Notes under the pieces: generated by a model | What the model was told of the DNA's origin: nothing | The model's database searches: none | What the model saw: the letters and a program-made list of their open reading frames with translations, nothing else | DNA from: Streptomyces hygroscopicus subsp. hygroscopicus | GTDB taxonomy: Bacteria > Actinomycetota > Actinomycetes > Streptomycetales > Streptomycetaceae | NCBI RefSeq assembly: GCF_030269125.1 | Contig: NZ_BSSM01000001.1 | Coordinates: 744,001-808,000, forward strand | DNA: 64,000 nucleotides | Direction: 5' to 3' | Shown here: positions 55,672-64,000 of the stretch, in pieces | How the letters are laid out: each line of letters starts with the position of its first letter | Position numbering within the stretch: the first letter of the stretch is position 1 | Made by a program: the position numbers and the translations under genes

Positions 55672-56907
55672 TCAGGGCCTGCGGCCGTGGAAGGTGCGGC
55701 GCAGGTCGCTCACCCAGGCGTCGGGATTCTCCCAGGGGATGAAGTGGCCGCCGCGGTCGTGGGCGTTGACGTTGACGTGGTTGAACCAGGCGGCCTGCGG
55801 GCCGGTCTCGAACGCCCGGACGCGTTCCTCGGCGCCGTGGACGCCGGGCGGGTTCTCGTAGGTGACGAAGGTGAGCCCGACCGGGGCCTGCACGACGGGT
55901 GTGCGGTCGTGGGAGGGGGTCCAGGGGTAGCGGTTGGCGTTGGCGTAGTACCGCATCGACGTGCCGATGGAGTTGTTCACCCAGTAGATCGTGGCGTGGG
56001 TGAGCAGGTCGTCCTTGGTGAAGACGGACTCGACGTCGCCGCCGTTGTCGCTCCAGGCGTTCCAGCGCTCCAGCAGCCAGGCGAGCAGTCCGGCGGGTGA
56101 GTCGCTGAGTCCGTGGGCCAGGGTGGCGCCGTCGAGCACGTGCACGGCGAGGTGGGACGCCGAGCGGCGGTCCATCTCGACGAGGCGGGCGTGGACGTCG
56201 GCGGGCTGGTCGTCGGTGAGGGGCCGGTTCCGGGCGAAGTCCCAGGCGCGGGGGCCGGTGAAGAAGTCGAGCGGCAGCCCGGAGCCGATGTGGATGCCGT
56301 ACAGCTCGTCGGCGTACTTGTGGCCGAGCTGGCTGGAGACGATCCCGCCGATGTCGCAGCCGCCGGCGGCGTACCTCTCGTATCCCAGGGTCTCGGTCAT
56401 CAGGGTGTGCCAGAGGTCGGAGACCTTCCAGAAGTTGACGTCCGGAAAGCCGGTGAGCGGGCCGGGGAAGCCGAAGCCGGGCAGGGACGGCACGATGACG
56501 TCGAACGCGTCGGCGGCATCACCGCCGGACGCGGCCGGGTCGGCGAGCGGGTCGATCACCTTCGACCAGTGCCAGAACGTCCACGGCCAGCCGTGGGTGA
56601 GGATCAACGGGATGGGGCGGGGGCCGCGGCCGGGCTTGCGCATGAAGTGCACCGGGACGCCGGCGACGCTCACCTGGTAGTGCTCGTAGGCGTTGATGGC
56701 GGCCTCGGCCTTGCGCCAGTCGTAGCCGTCCCGCCAGTGGGCGACCAGCTCCCGCAGATAGCCGGCCGGGACGCCGTAGGACCAGTCGTCGTTCCCCTCG
56801 TCCAGCGGCGGACGGGTCGCCGCCAGACGGGCGCGCAGGTCGTCGAGGGCCTCGTCGGGCACATGGATCGGGGTGGGCTCCAGGGGAAAGGCGTGCGGGG
56901 TGGTCAT
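55672..56907 (-). CDS. Epoxide hydrolase with EHN N-terminal domain
   Basis: 411-residue alpha/beta hydrolase of the epoxide hydrolase group with an N-terminal EHN lid domain (about 10-110: PTPIHVPDEALDDLRARLAATRPP). HGWPWTFWHWSKVIDPL is the oxyanion HGWP motif; the nucleophile is Asp in AGGCDIGGIVSSQLG, and the catalytic His is in DRGGHFIPWENPDAW. An Asp rather than Ser nucleophile supports a true epoxide hydrolase. The ATG at 56907 is chosen. Substrate unknown. It converges on the fad operon. Confidence 0.92.
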   Translation of the reverse strand: MTTPHAFPLEPTPIHVPDEALDDLRARLAATRPPLDEGNDDWSYGVPAGYLRELVAHWRDGYDWRKAEAAINAYEHYQVSVAGVPVHFMRKPGRGPRPIPLILTHGWPWTFWHWSKVIDPLADPAASGGDAADAFDVIVPSLPGFGFPGPLTGFPDVNFWKVSDLWHTLMTETLGYERYAAGGCDIGGIVSSQLGHKYADELYGIHIGSGLPLDFFTGPRAWDFARNRPLTDDQPADVHARLVEMDRRSASHLAVHVLDGATLAHGLSDSPAGLLAWLLERWNAWSDNGGDVESVFTKDDLLTHATIYWVNNSIGTSMRYYANANRYPWTPSHDRTPVVQAPVGLTFVTYENPPGVHGAEERVRAFETGPQAAWFNHVNVNAHDRGGHFIPWENPDAWVSDLRRTFHGRRP

Positions 56908-57058
56908 GGCGTGGTTCCTTACCGGTGCGGGGGAAGCGGTGCCGTGGGCCTGTCGGACCAACATTCCAGGGTCGCGGGCGGCGACTTCAAGGGCGTGGGG
57001 CCGCGCGACCCCCGCCGGACGCCGGACACCCTCGCCGACACAGGGGTCGGGACGGGGC

Positions 57059-58075
57059 TCAGACCGCCCGCCACGCCTCCAGGGCGAGTCCCGGCTCGTC
57101 CTTGCGGCGGGTCAGCAGGAGTTGACCTGTCGACGGGGACAGCGTCGCCGCGACCACCCGCCCGTCCTCGTCCGTCGCGAGGCACACCCGGGCGTCCACG
57201 GTGAGCCGGGGGCCGGACTCGGTCCACCAGGCGCCCGCGGACTCCAGTTCGGTCGGATAGGCGGCGAAGGCGACCCGGCCGCCCGCCGAGCGCTGGGCCA
57301 GCAGGGTGCAGTCGTGGCCGTCGAGCTCGCAGCGCACCGCCGCGACCGGCCCGTGCCCGGCGGCGGGCAGCAGGGTGACCGGCTCGCCGCCGGGCCGCCA
57401 GGCGCACAGTTCGCCCCCGGTGCCGGTGTAGTAGAGCGTCGTACGCTCGGCGGACGTGGCGAGCGCGTGGAGGGTCCCTGGGCGCACCGGGGCCTTCAGC
57501 GGGTCCTGGAGTACCGGTGGGGCGCCGGGGGCCTCCTGACGCCAGTACAGGACGCCCTCGGGGGTGGCCGCGTACAGCTCGACCCTGCCGGACTCCCCCG
57601 TCACCGCGGCGAGTCCGTCCTGGACGCCCCTGCCGCCGAGGTCCCGCCAGGGCTCCCAGCCGCCCTTCTCCTTCTGCGCGAGCAGGCTCACGCCGCCCTG
57701 CGCGTTGCGGACGAAGACATGGGCGCGGCCCTCGGCGTCCACGGCGACGGCGGGCCAACCGGTGCGGTCGCCCTTCTTGTCGGGGTGGCCGACGGGGTTC
57801 CAGTCCAGGGCGGCGAGGTGGGCGCGGAAGTGGGTGGAGTGCACGAGGCCCGACTCGCCCTTGGTGGTGGGCCGCCAGGACACCAGGTGGGCATAGCCGT
57901 CGGCGCCCTGACCGAGGGCCAGGACGGGATGCAGTTTCTGTTCGCCGCCGACCTTGCGCGGGCCGGTCCAGGTGCCGCCGGGGCCCTGCTCCGCCCGGCA
58001 CAGGACGGCGTCGCCCGACGACTGGTAGACACTGAGCCGGCCGTCTCGGCCGCGAAGGAGCCAGTCTCCGTTCAC
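57059..58075 (-). CDS. Propeller-like protein of unknown function
   Basis: 338-residue soluble protein with no signal peptide. It contains repeating units of about 45-50 residues with Trp/Gly patterns (for instance WPAVAVDAEGRAHVFVRNAQGGVSLLAQKEKGGWEPWRDLGG followed by VQDGLAAVTGESGRVELYAATPEGVLYWRQE), as in beta-propeller or PLL-type lectin repeats. The GTG at 58075 is preceded by TAGAGT at 6 bases and no ribosome site, so the mRNA is probably leaderless. I do not recognise a specific family. Its partner may be a glycan or protein ligand inside the cell. Confidence 0.75.
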   Translation of the reverse strand: MNGDWLLRGRDGRLSVYQSSGDAVLCRAEQGPGGTWTGPRKVGGEQKLHPVLALGQGADGYAHLVSWRPTTKGESGLVHSTHFRAHLAALDWNPVGHPDKKGDRTGWPAVAVDAEGRAHVFVRNAQGGVSLLAQKEKGGWEPWRDLGGRGVQDGLAAVTGESGRVELYAATPEGVLYWRQEAPGAPPVLQDPLKAPVRPGTLHALATSAERTTLYYTGTGGELCAWRPGGEPVTLLPAAGHGPVAAVRCELDGHDCTLLAQRSAGGRVAFAAYPTELESAGAWWTESGPRLTVDARVCLATDEDGRVVAATLSPSTGQLLLTRRKDEPGLALEAWRAV

Positions 58076-58143
58076 CCGGTCACTCTAAGCCGGGGCACAC
58101 CGCCCCCGGTCCGCGCCCTCCCCCATGCGGGCGAGGGGGCACC

Positions 58144-58551
58144 ATGGCAGGCATGACGCACACCCCGGACGCCCCGGACCCGGTCCCGCCCCTGCTCGTC
58201 GTCGACGGTGCCAACGTCGTCGGGTCCGTCCCCGACGGCTGGTGGCGTGACCGGCGCGGGGCCGCCGAACGGCTGCGCGACCGCCTGGTGGCGTACGCGG
58301 ACTCGGGTACGGCGGAACTTCCCGGCCCGCTCGAACTGGTGCTGGTGGTCGAGGGCGCCGCCCGCGGGGTGCCGTCCGTGCCGGGGGTGCGGGTCGAGGA
58401 GGCGTCCGGCAGTGGGGACGACCTGATCGTGGAGCTTGCGGCGCGGGCCGGGGACCGTACCTGTCTGGTCGTCACCGCGGACCGTGAGCTGCGGCGGCGG
58501 GTGACGGCGCTGGGCGCGCGGGTCACCGGGCCGCGGGCGGTGCTCGGCTGA
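58144..58551 (+). CDS. NYN/PIN-like domain protein
   Basis: 135-residue protein. LLVVDGANVVGS near the N-terminus and SGSGDDLIVELAARAGDRTCLVVTADRELRRRVTALGARVTGP match the alternating pattern and Asp positions of NYN/PIN-type RNA-binding or nuclease domains. Database relatives are sometimes called NTP pyrophosphohydrolases, which the motifs do not support. The ATG follows GAGGGGG. Function unknown; RNA handling is the best guess. Confidence 0.75.
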   Translation: MAGMTHTPDAPDPVPPLLVVDGANVVGSVPDGWWRDRRGAAERLRDRLVAYADSGTAELPGPLELVLVVEGAARGVPSVPGVRVEEASGSGDDLIVELAARAGDRTCLVVTADRELRRRVTALGARVTGPRAVLG

Positions 58552-58594
58552 GCCGGCCGCGCCGCCCGGTGGCCGGCGCCGGCCCCGGCGCGGG

Positions 58595-60103
58595 TCACGA
58601 CATCGGCGGCGCGGGCTCCGGTTCCGGCTGCTCGGGACGGGCGAGACGGCTGTGCGAACGACCGTAGAGGAAGTAGACGACGAAACCGATCACCATCCAG
58701 ATCGCGAACCGCAGCCAGGTCTCGGCGGGCAGGTTGAGCATCAGCCAGAGCGTGGCGCACACGGAGAGGATCGGGACGAACGGTACCCACGGGGTGCGAA
58801 AGGCCCGGGGCAGGTCCGGTCGCGTCCTGCGCAGGATGATCACGCTGATCGCGACGACCACGAAGGCGAACAAGGTGCCGATGTTCACCAGTTCGGCAAG
58901 CTCGCTGAGGCTGGTGAAACCGGCGACGATCGCGATGATCACACCGAGCAGAATGGTCGGCCGGTGCGGGGTCCGGAACCGGGGGTGGACCCGGGAGAAG
59001 AAGCGCGGCAGCAGCCCGTCGCGGCTCATCGCGAAGAACACCCGGGTCTGGCCGAGCAGCAGGATCAGGCACACGGTGGTCAGGCCGATGGCGGCGCCGA
59101 AGCTGATCACGCCGGCGTACCAGGGGTGTCCGATGGCTTTGAAGGCGTCGGCGAGCGGGGCGTCCACGGACAGCTGGGTGTAGTTCTGCATGCCGGTGAC
59201 GACGATGGAGACGGCCACGTAGAGCACGGTGCAGATGAACAGCGAGCCGAGGATGCCGCGCGGCACGTCCCGTTGCGGGTTGCGGGTCTCCTCGGCGGCG
59301 GTGGCCACGATGTCGAAGCCGATGAAGGCGAAGAAGACCACGGACGCGGCGGTGAAGATGCCCATCACGCCGAAGTTGGCGGGCGCCCAGCCGAACATCA
59401 GCTGCACCAGCGGGGCCTTGAGGCTGGCGCCGGCCGGCACCGGCTGGGCGGGCGGGATGAAGGGGCGGTAGTTGTCGCCCCGCACGAAGAAGGCACCGGC
59501 GATGATCACGATGAGCACGACGGCCACTTTGATCGCAACGACCAGCGAGGTGATCCGGGCCGACAGTTTCATGCCGAGGACGAGGATCGCGGTGAGCACG
59601 AGCACCAGGAGCGCGGCGAGGATGTCGAAGCCGAAGCCGTGGGCGCCGTCGCGGCCGGAGAGGTACTCGGGCAGGTGCCAGCCCGCGTTGTCCAGCAGCG
59701 AGCGGATGTAGCCGGACCAGCCGACCGCGACCACCGCGGTGCCGAGCGCGAACTCCAGGACCAGGTCCCAGCCGATGATCCAGGCGGGCAGCTCGCCCAG
59801 GGAGGCGTAGCTGAAGGTGTACGCCGAGCCCGCCACCGGGACCGTCGAGGCGAACTCGGCGTAGCACAGGGCGGCGAGGGCGCAGACCACGCCGGAGGCG
59901 ACGAAGGCGAGGGCGACGGCGGGTCCGGCGTTGTTCTTGGCGACCTGTCCGGTCAGCACGAAGATACCGGTACCGATGATCACGCCGACGCCGAAAACGG
60001 TCAGGTCGAGCGCGGAGAGGGACTTCTTGAGCGCATGCTCCGGTTCCTCGGTGTCCCGGATCGACTGCTCGACGTTCTTCGTCCGGAAGAGCGAGCTGCT
60101 CAC
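58595..60103 (-). CDS. APC-superfamily amino acid permease
   Basis: 502-residue membrane protein of the cationic amino acid permease type. About 12 to 14 hydrophobic segments are visible, beginning LTVFGVGVIIGTGIFVLTGQVAKNNAGPAVALAFVASGVVCALAALCYAEFAS, the APC signature. FFAFIGFDIVATAAEETRNPQRDVPRGI and FFAMSRDGLLP are also typical. The GTG at 60103 follows GGGAGG. It is the next gene after dxs on the same strand but a terminator lies between them. Substrate: amino acid, not resolved. Confidence 0.93.
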   Translation of the reverse strand: MSSSLFRTKNVEQSIRDTEEPEHALKKSLSALDLTVFGVGVIIGTGIFVLTGQVAKNNAGPAVALAFVASGVVCALAALCYAEFASTVPVAGSAYTFSYASLGELPAWIIGWDLVLEFALGTAVVAVGWSGYIRSLLDNAGWHLPEYLSGRDGAHGFGFDILAALLVLVLTAILVLGMKLSARITSLVVAIKVAVVLIVIIAGAFFVRGDNYRPFIPPAQPVPAGASLKAPLVQLMFGWAPANFGVMGIFTAASVVFFAFIGFDIVATAAEETRNPQRDVPRGILGSLFICTVLYVAVSIVVTGMQNYTQLSVDAPLADAFKAIGHPWYAGVISFGAAIGLTTVCLILLLGQTRVFFAMSRDGLLPRFFSRVHPRFRTPHRPTILLGVIIAIVAGFTSLSELAELVNIGTLFAFVVVAISVIILRRTRPDLPRAFRTPWVPFVPILSVCATLWLMLNLPAETWLRFAIWMVIGFVVYFLYGRSHSRLARPEQPEPEPAPPMS

Positions 60104-60198
60104 GTTGCTGCCTCCCACGCTCGTCGTCCTCGACCTGGCTCGACATGATCGAGAGGAACGGGACGCGAGTGCCCCGTGACAGGCAGGCTTACGCACGC

Positions 60199-60239
60199 GG
60201 GCCGGTTCCGCCACCGCAAAGGAGCGGCGGGACCGGCCC
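60199..60239 (-). terminator. Terminator after dxs
   Basis: GGGCCGGTTCCGCC (60199-60212) pairs with GGCGGGACCGGCCC (60226-60239), 14 bp with one mismatch and a 13-base loop, immediately downstream of the dxs stop at 60256. Confidence 0.8.
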
Positions 60240-60255
60240 CGGTCGAGCGCCCGTC

Positions 60256-62184
60256 CTAGTCGCGCGCGGGTTCCACGGAGTCGACCGTGTCCGCCGTACG
60301 GTCGAACCGGCCGTCCAGCTTGGCTACCAGGCCGGTGACCTGACGCGCGATGTCCGGCGCGGTGAGCCCGATCTCGGCGAGCACCTCGGCGCGCGAGGCG
60401 TGGTCGAGGAAGCGCGGCGGGATGCCGAAGTCGCGCAGCGGCACGTCTACGCCCGCGTCGCGCAGCGCCTGCGCGATGGTGGAGCCGACGCCGCCGACGC
60501 GGCTGTTGTCCTCGACGGTGACGACGACCCGGTGCCGTTCGGCCAGCGGGGCCATCGCCTCGTCCACCGGCTTGACCCAGCGCGGGTCGACGACGGTGGT
60601 GGAGATGCCCTGCTTGTCGAGCAGGTCGGCGATCTCCAGGCACATCGGGGCGAGAGCGCCGACGGAGACCAGGAGTACGTCCGGACGTTCGGTGCCCGCC
60701 TCGCGCAGGACGTCCATGCCGCCGACGCGGCCGACGGCCGGGACGGCGGGGCCGACGGCGCCCTTGGAGAAGCGCACCACGGTCGGCGCGTCCTCGACGG
60801 CGACGGCCTCGCGCAGCTGGGCGCGCACCTGGTCGGCGTCGCGCGGCGCGGCCATCCGCAGGCCCGGCACGACCTGAAGGATCGACATGTCCCACATGCC
60901 GTTGTGGGAGGCGCCGTCGGTACCGGTGACGCCGGCCCGGTCGAGCACGAAGGTGACGCCGCACTTGTGCAGGGCGACGTCCATCAGGACCTGGTCGAAG
61001 GCGCGGTTGAGGAAGGTGGCGTAGACGGCGAAGACGGGGTGGACGCCCGCGTGGGCGAGGCCCGCGGCGGAGACGGCGCCGTGCTGCTCCGCGATGCCGA
61101 CGTCGTAGACCCGGTCGGGGAAGCGCTTGGCGAACTTGTCGAGGCCCACCGGCTGGAGCATGGCCGCGGTGATGGCGACGAGGTCCTCGCGCTCCTCGCC
61201 GAGCTTGACCATCTCCTCGCCGAACACGGAGGTCCAGTCGGCGCCGGAGGCGGCGATCGGCAGGCCGGTGTCCGGGTGGATCTTGCCGACGGCGTGGAAG
61301 CGGTCGGCCTCGTCCTGGAGGGCGGGCTGGTAGCCGCGGCCCTTCTCGGTGAGGCAGTGCACGATCACCGGGCCGCCGAACCGCTTGGCGCGGGCGAGCG
61401 CCGACTCCAGCGCCTCGATGTCGTGGCCGTCGATCGGGCCGACGTACTTGAGGCCCAGGTCCTCGAACATGCCCTGCGGGGCGATGAAGTCCTTCAGCCC
61501 CTTCTTGGCACCGTGCAGCGTCTCGTACAGCGGGCGGCCGACGACGGGGGTCTTCTCCAGCACCTCGCGGGTGCGGGCGAGGAAGCGCTCGTAGCCGTCG
61601 GTGGTGCGCAGCGTGGCCAGGTGGTTGGCGAGGCCGCCGATGGTGGGGGCGTACGACCGCTCGTTGTCGTTGACGACGATGACGAGCGGGCGGTCCTTGG
61701 CGGCGGCGATGTTGTTGAGGGCCTCCCAGGCCATGCCGCCGGTCAGCGCGCCGTCGCCGATGACGGCGGCGACGTGGCTGTCGCGTTTCATGAGCTGGTT
61801 GGCCTTGGCGATGCCGTCGGCCCAGCCGAGCACCGTGGAGGCGTGGCTGTTCTCGATGACGTCGTGCGCGGACTCGGCCTGCGCGGGGTAGCCGGACAGG
61901 CCGCCCTTCATCTTCAGCCGGGAGAAGTCCTGCCGGCCGGTGAGCAGCTTGTGCACGTAGGACTGGTGGCCGGTGTCGAAGAGCACCTTGTCCTTCGGGG
62001 ACTCGAAGACCCGGTGCAGGGCGATGGTGAGCTCGACCACTCCGAGGTTCGGGCCGAGGTGTCCGCCGGTCTTGGAGACCGCCTCCACGAGGAAGGTCCG
62101 GATCTCCCCTGCCAGCTGGTCCAGCTCCTCCAGGCTGAGCCGGTCCAGATCGCGCGGTCCCGTGATGCGGGTCAGCAGCGGCAC
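60256..62184 (-). CDS. dxs: 1-deoxy-D-xylulose-5-phosphate synthase
   Basis: 642-residue thiamine-diphosphate enzyme that condenses pyruvate and glyceraldehyde 3-phosphate, first step of the MEP isoprenoid pathway; it would also feed the farnesyl diphosphate used by geosmin synthase. Motifs: [36 protein letters not shown], the ThDP motif [16 protein letters not shown], and the second-domain [10 protein letters not shown] and [15 protein letters not shown] at 62184 follows AAGGAGG. A TAGACT -10-like hexamer lies about 48 bp upstream. Confidence 0.97.
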   Translation of the reverse strand: MPLLTRITGPRDLDRLSLEELDQLAGEIRTFLVEAVSKTGGHLGPNLGVVELTIALHRVFESPKDKVLFDTGHQSYVHKLLTGRQDFSRLKMKGGLSGYPAQAESAHDVIENSHASTVLGWADGIAKANQLMKRDSHVAAVIGDGALTGGMAWEALNNIAAAKDRPLVIVVNDNERSYAPTIGGLANHLATLRTTDGYERFLARTREVLEKTPVVGRPLYETLHGAKKGLKDFIAPQGMFEDLGLKYVGPIDGHDIEALESALARAKRFGGPVIVHCLTEKGRGYQPALQDEADRFHAVGKIHPDTGLPIAASGADWTSVFGEEMVKLGEEREDLVAITAAMLQPVGLDKFAKRFPDRVYDVGIAEQHGAVSAAGLAHAGVHPVFAVYATFLNRAFDQVLMDVALHKCGVTFVLDRAGVTGTDGASHNGMWDMSILQVVPGLRMAAPRDADQVRAQLREAVAVEDAPTVVRFSKGAVGPAVPAVGRVGGMDVLREAGTERPDVLLVSVGALAPMCLEIADLLDKQGISTTVVDPRWVKPVDEAMAPLAERHRVVVTVEDNSRVGGVGSTIAQALRDAGVDVPLRDFGIPPRFLDHASRAEVLAEIGLTAPDIARQVTGLVAKLDGRFDRTADTVDSVEPARD

Positions 62185-62264
62185 CCGTGCCTCCTTGCAA
62201 TTAGAGCTGATCGAGCTTGCCGGGCTCGCCAGAGTCTAACTTTCCGGCGACGCCCGGCATGAAC

Positions 62265-62294
62265 GTGCCCGGCACCTTGCGGGGTGCCGGGCAC
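62265..62294 (-). terminator. Terminator after the sugar permease gene
   Basis: GTGCCCGGCACC (62265-62276) and GGTGCCGGGCAC (62283-62294) form a perfect 12-bp stem with loop TTGCGG, 24 bp beyond the stop of the permease gene (62319). It separates the sugar transporter from dxs. Confidence 0.85.
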
Positions 62295-62318
62295 ATGGGT
62301 TCACCGAAGCGGGGTGTG

Positions 62319-63626
62319 TTACGCCCGTCCGGCCGTCTTCTGCGTCTTGCGGGTGACCGCGTCGATCACGACGGTCGCGAGCAGCACGCCACCGGTGATC
62401 ATGTACTGCACCGGCGACGCGATGCCCTCGAGCGCGAGGCCGTACTGGATCGAGACGATCACGAGCACGCCGAGCAGCGCGTTCCACGTGCGGCCGCGGC
62501 CGCCGAAGAGCGAGGTGCCGCCGATGACCGCCGCCGCGATCGCGTTCATCAGCAGGTCACCGCTGCCCGCGCCCTGGTTGGCCGAGGCGATCTTGGAGGC
62601 GAGGAAGAGACCGCCGATCGCCGCGAAGGTGCCGGAGATCGCGAAGACCGAGATGCGGACCAGGTCGACGTTGATGCCGGCGCGCCTGGACGCCTCGACG
62701 CTGCCGCCGAGCGCGAACACCTTCCGGCCGTACGCCGTGCGGCGCAGCACGAAGTCCGTGAGGACGAGCACCGCGATGAAGATCACGACAGCGAGCGGCA
62801 GGCCCTTGTACTGGTTGTAGACGGCCGCGACGGCGAAGGACACGATCGCGAGCAGCACCGTGCGCAGAATGGTTTCGCTCAGCGGGCGCGAGGGCACCCC
62901 GGCTGCCTCCCGGCGCCGGTTGCCGAGGTACGACGTGAGGAAGAACAGCACGGTGACGACGAGCGCGAGCCCGTAGGCCGCGGCGACGTCGGAGAAGTAG
63001 TAGCTGGTCAGCTTGGCGACCAGGCCCTCGCTGTCCAGGTTGATGGTGCCGCTGTCGCCCAGGACCTGGAGCATGAAGCCGTTCCAGAAGAGCAGACCGG
63101 CCAGGGTGACGGCGAACGCCGGGACACCGATCTTCGCGAAGAAGAAGCCGTGCAGCGCGCCCGCGACGGTGCCCACCAGGATGGACAGCACGAGGGCGAG
63201 CCACGCGGTCATGCCGTGCGTGACGGTCAGCACCGCGTAGGAGGCCCCCGCGACACCGGAGACGGAACCGACCGAGAGGTCGATCTCACCGAGCAGCAGC
63301 ACGAAAACGATACCGACGGCGATCATGCCCGTACCGACCATCGTGACGGAGATGTCGGAGAGGTTGCCCGCGGTGAGGAAGTTGGAGTTCAGGCTCTGGA
63401 AGATGATCCAGATGATCGCCAGGCCGATGATGACCGGGATCGCGCCCAGGTCGCCGGCCTTCATCTTCCGCTTGAACTCGGTGATGTAGCCCGCGAAGCC
63501 CTGCTCGCGCACGAGCAGACGGGGGTCGACGGCGGTGACGGTACCGGCCGCCGCCTCGGTGTTCTCCACGGCGCTGTCCTCGGGAGCGTGGTCCTCGGGA
63601 GGCGTGGAGGTCTTGTCCAGGCTCAC
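62319..63626 (-). CDS. xylH: Monosaccharide ABC transporter permease, XylH-like
   Basis: 435-residue permease of the CUT2 family (xylose/multiple-monosaccharide). About ten membrane segments are visible; signature segments are VLLLGEIDLSVGSVSGVAGASYAVL and IGGTSLFGGRGRTWNALLGVLVI. The N-terminal 55 residues are hydrophilic. It overlaps the ATPase gene by 4 bp. From memory, xylFGH lies beside dxs in S. coelicolor, so xylose is a probable substrate, but sequence alone cannot show it. Confidence 0.9.
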   Translation of the reverse strand: MSLDKTSTPPEDHAPEDSAVENTEAAAGTVTAVDPRLLVREQGFAGYITEFKRKMKAGDLGAIPVIIGLAIIWIIFQSLNSNFLTAGNLSDISVTMVGTGMIAVGIVFVLLLGEIDLSVGSVSGVAGASYAVLTVTHGMTAWLALVLSILVGTVAGALHGFFFAKIGVPAFAVTLAGLLFWNGFMLQVLGDSGTINLDSEGLVAKLTSYYFSDVAAAYGLALVVTVLFFLTSYLGNRRREAAGVPSRPLSETILRTVLLAIVSFAVAAVYNQYKGLPLAVVIFIAVLVLTDFVLRRTAYGRKVFALGGSVEASRRAGINVDLVRISVFAISGTFAAIGGLFLASKIASANQGAGSGDLLMNAIAAAVIGGTSLFGGRGRTWNALLGVLVIVSIQYGLALEGIASPVQYMITGGVLLATVVIDAVTRKTQKTAGRA

Positions 63627-64000
63627 TTCTGGACCTCCTTGACGGTACGCGCCGCACGCCGGGTGACGGCGTTGTCCGTGGCGCCGGTGATGGCGGAGAT
63701 GATTTCTTCCTGCGAGGTCGCGGCGACGTCGAACACGCCGTTGTTCCTGCCGAGGCGCAGCACCGCCACCTTGTCGGCGACGGCCTTGACGTCGGCCATG
63801 TTGTGGCTGATGAGGATGACGGCGTGGCCGCGTTCGCGCAGCCGCTCCACCAGGTCGAGCACCTGTGCGGTCTGCTCGACGCCGAGCGCGGCGGTCGGCT
63901 CGTCCAGGATGACCAGCTTGGGCTCGCCGAGCATGGAGCGGGCGATGGCCACCACCTGGCGCTGACCGCCGGAGAGGGAGGCGATCGGGATGCGGACGCT
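63623..64000 (-). CDS. xylG: Monosaccharide ABC transporter ATPase, start outside window
   Basis: Last 125 codons of an ATPase partner of the permease; the 5' end lies outside. Visible are the ABC signature LSGGQRQVVAIARSM, Walker B LVILDEPTAALG, and the H-loop ILISHNM. Frame is open to base 64000. Only the last ATPase half-domain is seen; whether the protein has one or two ABC domains cannot be told. Confidence 0.9.
   Translation of the reverse strand, partial: SVRIPIASLSGGQRQVVAIARSMLGEPKLVILDEPTAALGVEQTAQVLDLVERLRERGHAVILISHNMADVKAVADKVAVLRLGRNNGVFDVAATSQEEIISAITGATDNAVTRRAARTVKEVQK

Noticed and set aside
58595..62200. Apparent giant fusion of the APC permease with an upstream 700-residue extension
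   Set aside because: The extension is an off-frame reading of dxs; the permease has its own GTG and ribosome site at 60103 and a terminator lies between.
60145..62262. Open frame of about 700 codons opposite dxs
   Set aside because: Antisense shadow of a strongly conserved enzyme gene; low-complexity translation with no ribosome site.

Overview
The window is a stretch of a high-G+C actinobacterial chromosome, almost certainly a Streptomyces. It carries a two-domain geosmin synthase, a CprB-type gamma-butyrolactone-receptor homologue, the sporulation regulator whiI with a WhiG-type promoter, DUF6230/DUF6114 genes, and the coproporphyrin-dependent heme genes. From memory, the gene order (dxs - fad operon - RNase D - whiI - hemE - hemQ - murC - cprB - geosmin synthase) matches the S. 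coelicolor SCO6010-SCO6077 region in reverse, so most of this is conserved core chromosome with a few lineage-specific insertions and decayed genes. Both ends are cut inside genes (treZ at the left, a sugar ABC ATPase at the right).

Layout. 1-4955: end of treZ, a phosphotransferase-like protein, an M24 aminopeptidase and a methyltransferase. 5082-14757: a development and secondary-metabolism block with geosmin synthase, a divergent alpha/beta hydrolase-P450 pair, a DUF89/ARMT1 protein, cprB, a secreted protein, the DUF6230-DUF6114 pair and terB. 14861-18334: a four-gene osmoprotectant ABC importer. 18538-25400: msrB-murC, a small conserved protein, a RibD-like reductase, zapE, a carbonic anhydrase, a slipin and a broken PEBP lipoprotein gene. 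25465-31217: PPK2, an FAD-Rieske oxidoreductase, a polysaccharide deacetylase, an ABC exporter pair and a Pth2-type peptidyl-tRNA hydrolase. 31706-38576: a complete oligopeptide-type ABC importer joined to a GNAT/C39-peptidase-like protein and a convergent XRE-cupin regulator; this looks like an accessory peptide-uptake module. 39051-42919: a DUF692/MNIO enzyme with a C-terminal extension, a TIGR04222-like membrane protein and a broken tripeptidyl-aminopeptidase-type hydrolase gene.

42923-48734 is the heme block (hemQ, cgoX, hemE) with an FAD disulfide-reductase-like enzyme and a rhomboid protease. 48846-52003 holds a DUF3000 gene, whiI and RNase D. 52259-55599 is a two-gene fatty-acid beta-oxidation operon with a strong terminator. 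The right end has an epoxide hydrolase, a propeller-like protein, a NYN/PIN-like protein, an APC permease, dxs and a monosaccharide ABC transporter.

The main points for follow-up are the MNIO/TIGR04222 locus with a 135-bp-period tandem duplication at the 3' end of the MNIO gene, the peptide importer plus C39 module, two multi-frameshift pseudogenes, a promoter whose spacer holds a near-palindromic operator in front of the DUF6230 operon, and the linkage of geosmin synthase to cprB and a P450. I found no rRNA, tRNA, CRISPR array, insertion sequence or integrase.
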